Below, one piece after another: positions 63,958 to 64,000 of a DNA stretch of 64,000 bases. The notes under the pieces are model-generated. The model did not search any database and had not been told where the DNA came from. It saw only the letters and a list, made by a program, of their open reading frames with translations. This stretch comes from Cruorifilaria tuberocauda. Taxonomy: Eukaryota; Nematoda; Chromadorea; Rhabditida; Onchocercidae. The position numbers and the translations under genes are program-made. The stretch is taken from the NCBI GenBank assembly GCA_013365365.1, contig JABVXU010000218.1, positions 1 to 64,000 of the forward strand. Direction: 5' to 3'. Every line of letters begins with the position of its first letter. Position 1 is the stretch's first letter.

Positions 63958-64000
63958 CTTATTTTGCTTTTTAAATTGTCAATTTAATTTTTTTTTGAAA

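Noticed and set aside
1..64000. Wolbachia-derived nuclear insert, CRISPR array, bacterial operon, tRNA or rRNA genes, intact transposase or reverse transcriptase
   Set aside because: Looked for bacterial-type long frames, spaced repeats, tRNA B-box-like GGTTCGAATCC contexts and integrase or RT motifs; none could be supported by eye. Low-similarity remnants cannot be excluded without searches.

Overview
The window is AT-rich eukaryotic DNA with the gene architecture of a nematode, most probably a filarial (spirurid) worm: short exons, introns ending in TTTCAG-like acceptors, and nematode families (a patched-related PTR protein, a DB-module secreted protein, a nematode-type tandem-PDZ protein). 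Species level is inference. Most exons are too short to appear as long ORFs, so the gene models were built by matching splice phases across exons.

Left arm (0-28 kb): a weak three-exon gene lies at the left edge (+) and a weak tail-anchored gene at 3.4-5.1 kb (-). A complete 19-exon PTR gene follows at 8.16-16.30 kb (+), about 1000 aa. Next come a small orphan gene (17.4-18.0 kb, +), a five-exon DB-module secreted protein (18.4-19.8 kb, +), and a ten-exon NCK-type SH3-SH3-SH3-SH2 adaptor (21.07-25.58 kb, -). Weak candidate exons sit upstream of the adaptor at 26.4-27.1 kb.

Middle (28-46 kb): this part is gene-poor. Orphan exons are visible at 28.5 kb (+), 29.75 kb (-, a membrane tail) and 35.0 kb (-). 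Two small conserved genes are well supported: elongin C (37.48-38.27 kb, +) and profilin (40.40-41.62 kb, -), which converge. The stretch from 41.6 to 46 kb holds microsatellites and a perfect 18-19 bp inverted repeat.

Right arm (46-64 kb): an unrecognised multi-exon gene ends at 48.04 kb (+). A tandem-PDZ gene (48.66-51.41 kb, -) carries an in-frame stop and frame breaks and looks decayed. Four + strand housekeeping genes follow: an intronless TSEN54 (tRNA-splicing endonuclease subunit), MZT1/MOZART1 (gamma-tubulin complex recruitment), SGF29 (SAGA tudor reader) and TAF1B (Pol I SL1/Rrn7-like factor). MZT1 and SGF29 are only 8 bp apart and appear to share an exon. TAF1B has two apparent GC-AG introns. 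No prokaryotic operon, CRISPR array, tRNA gene, rRNA gene or intact transposon was recognised.
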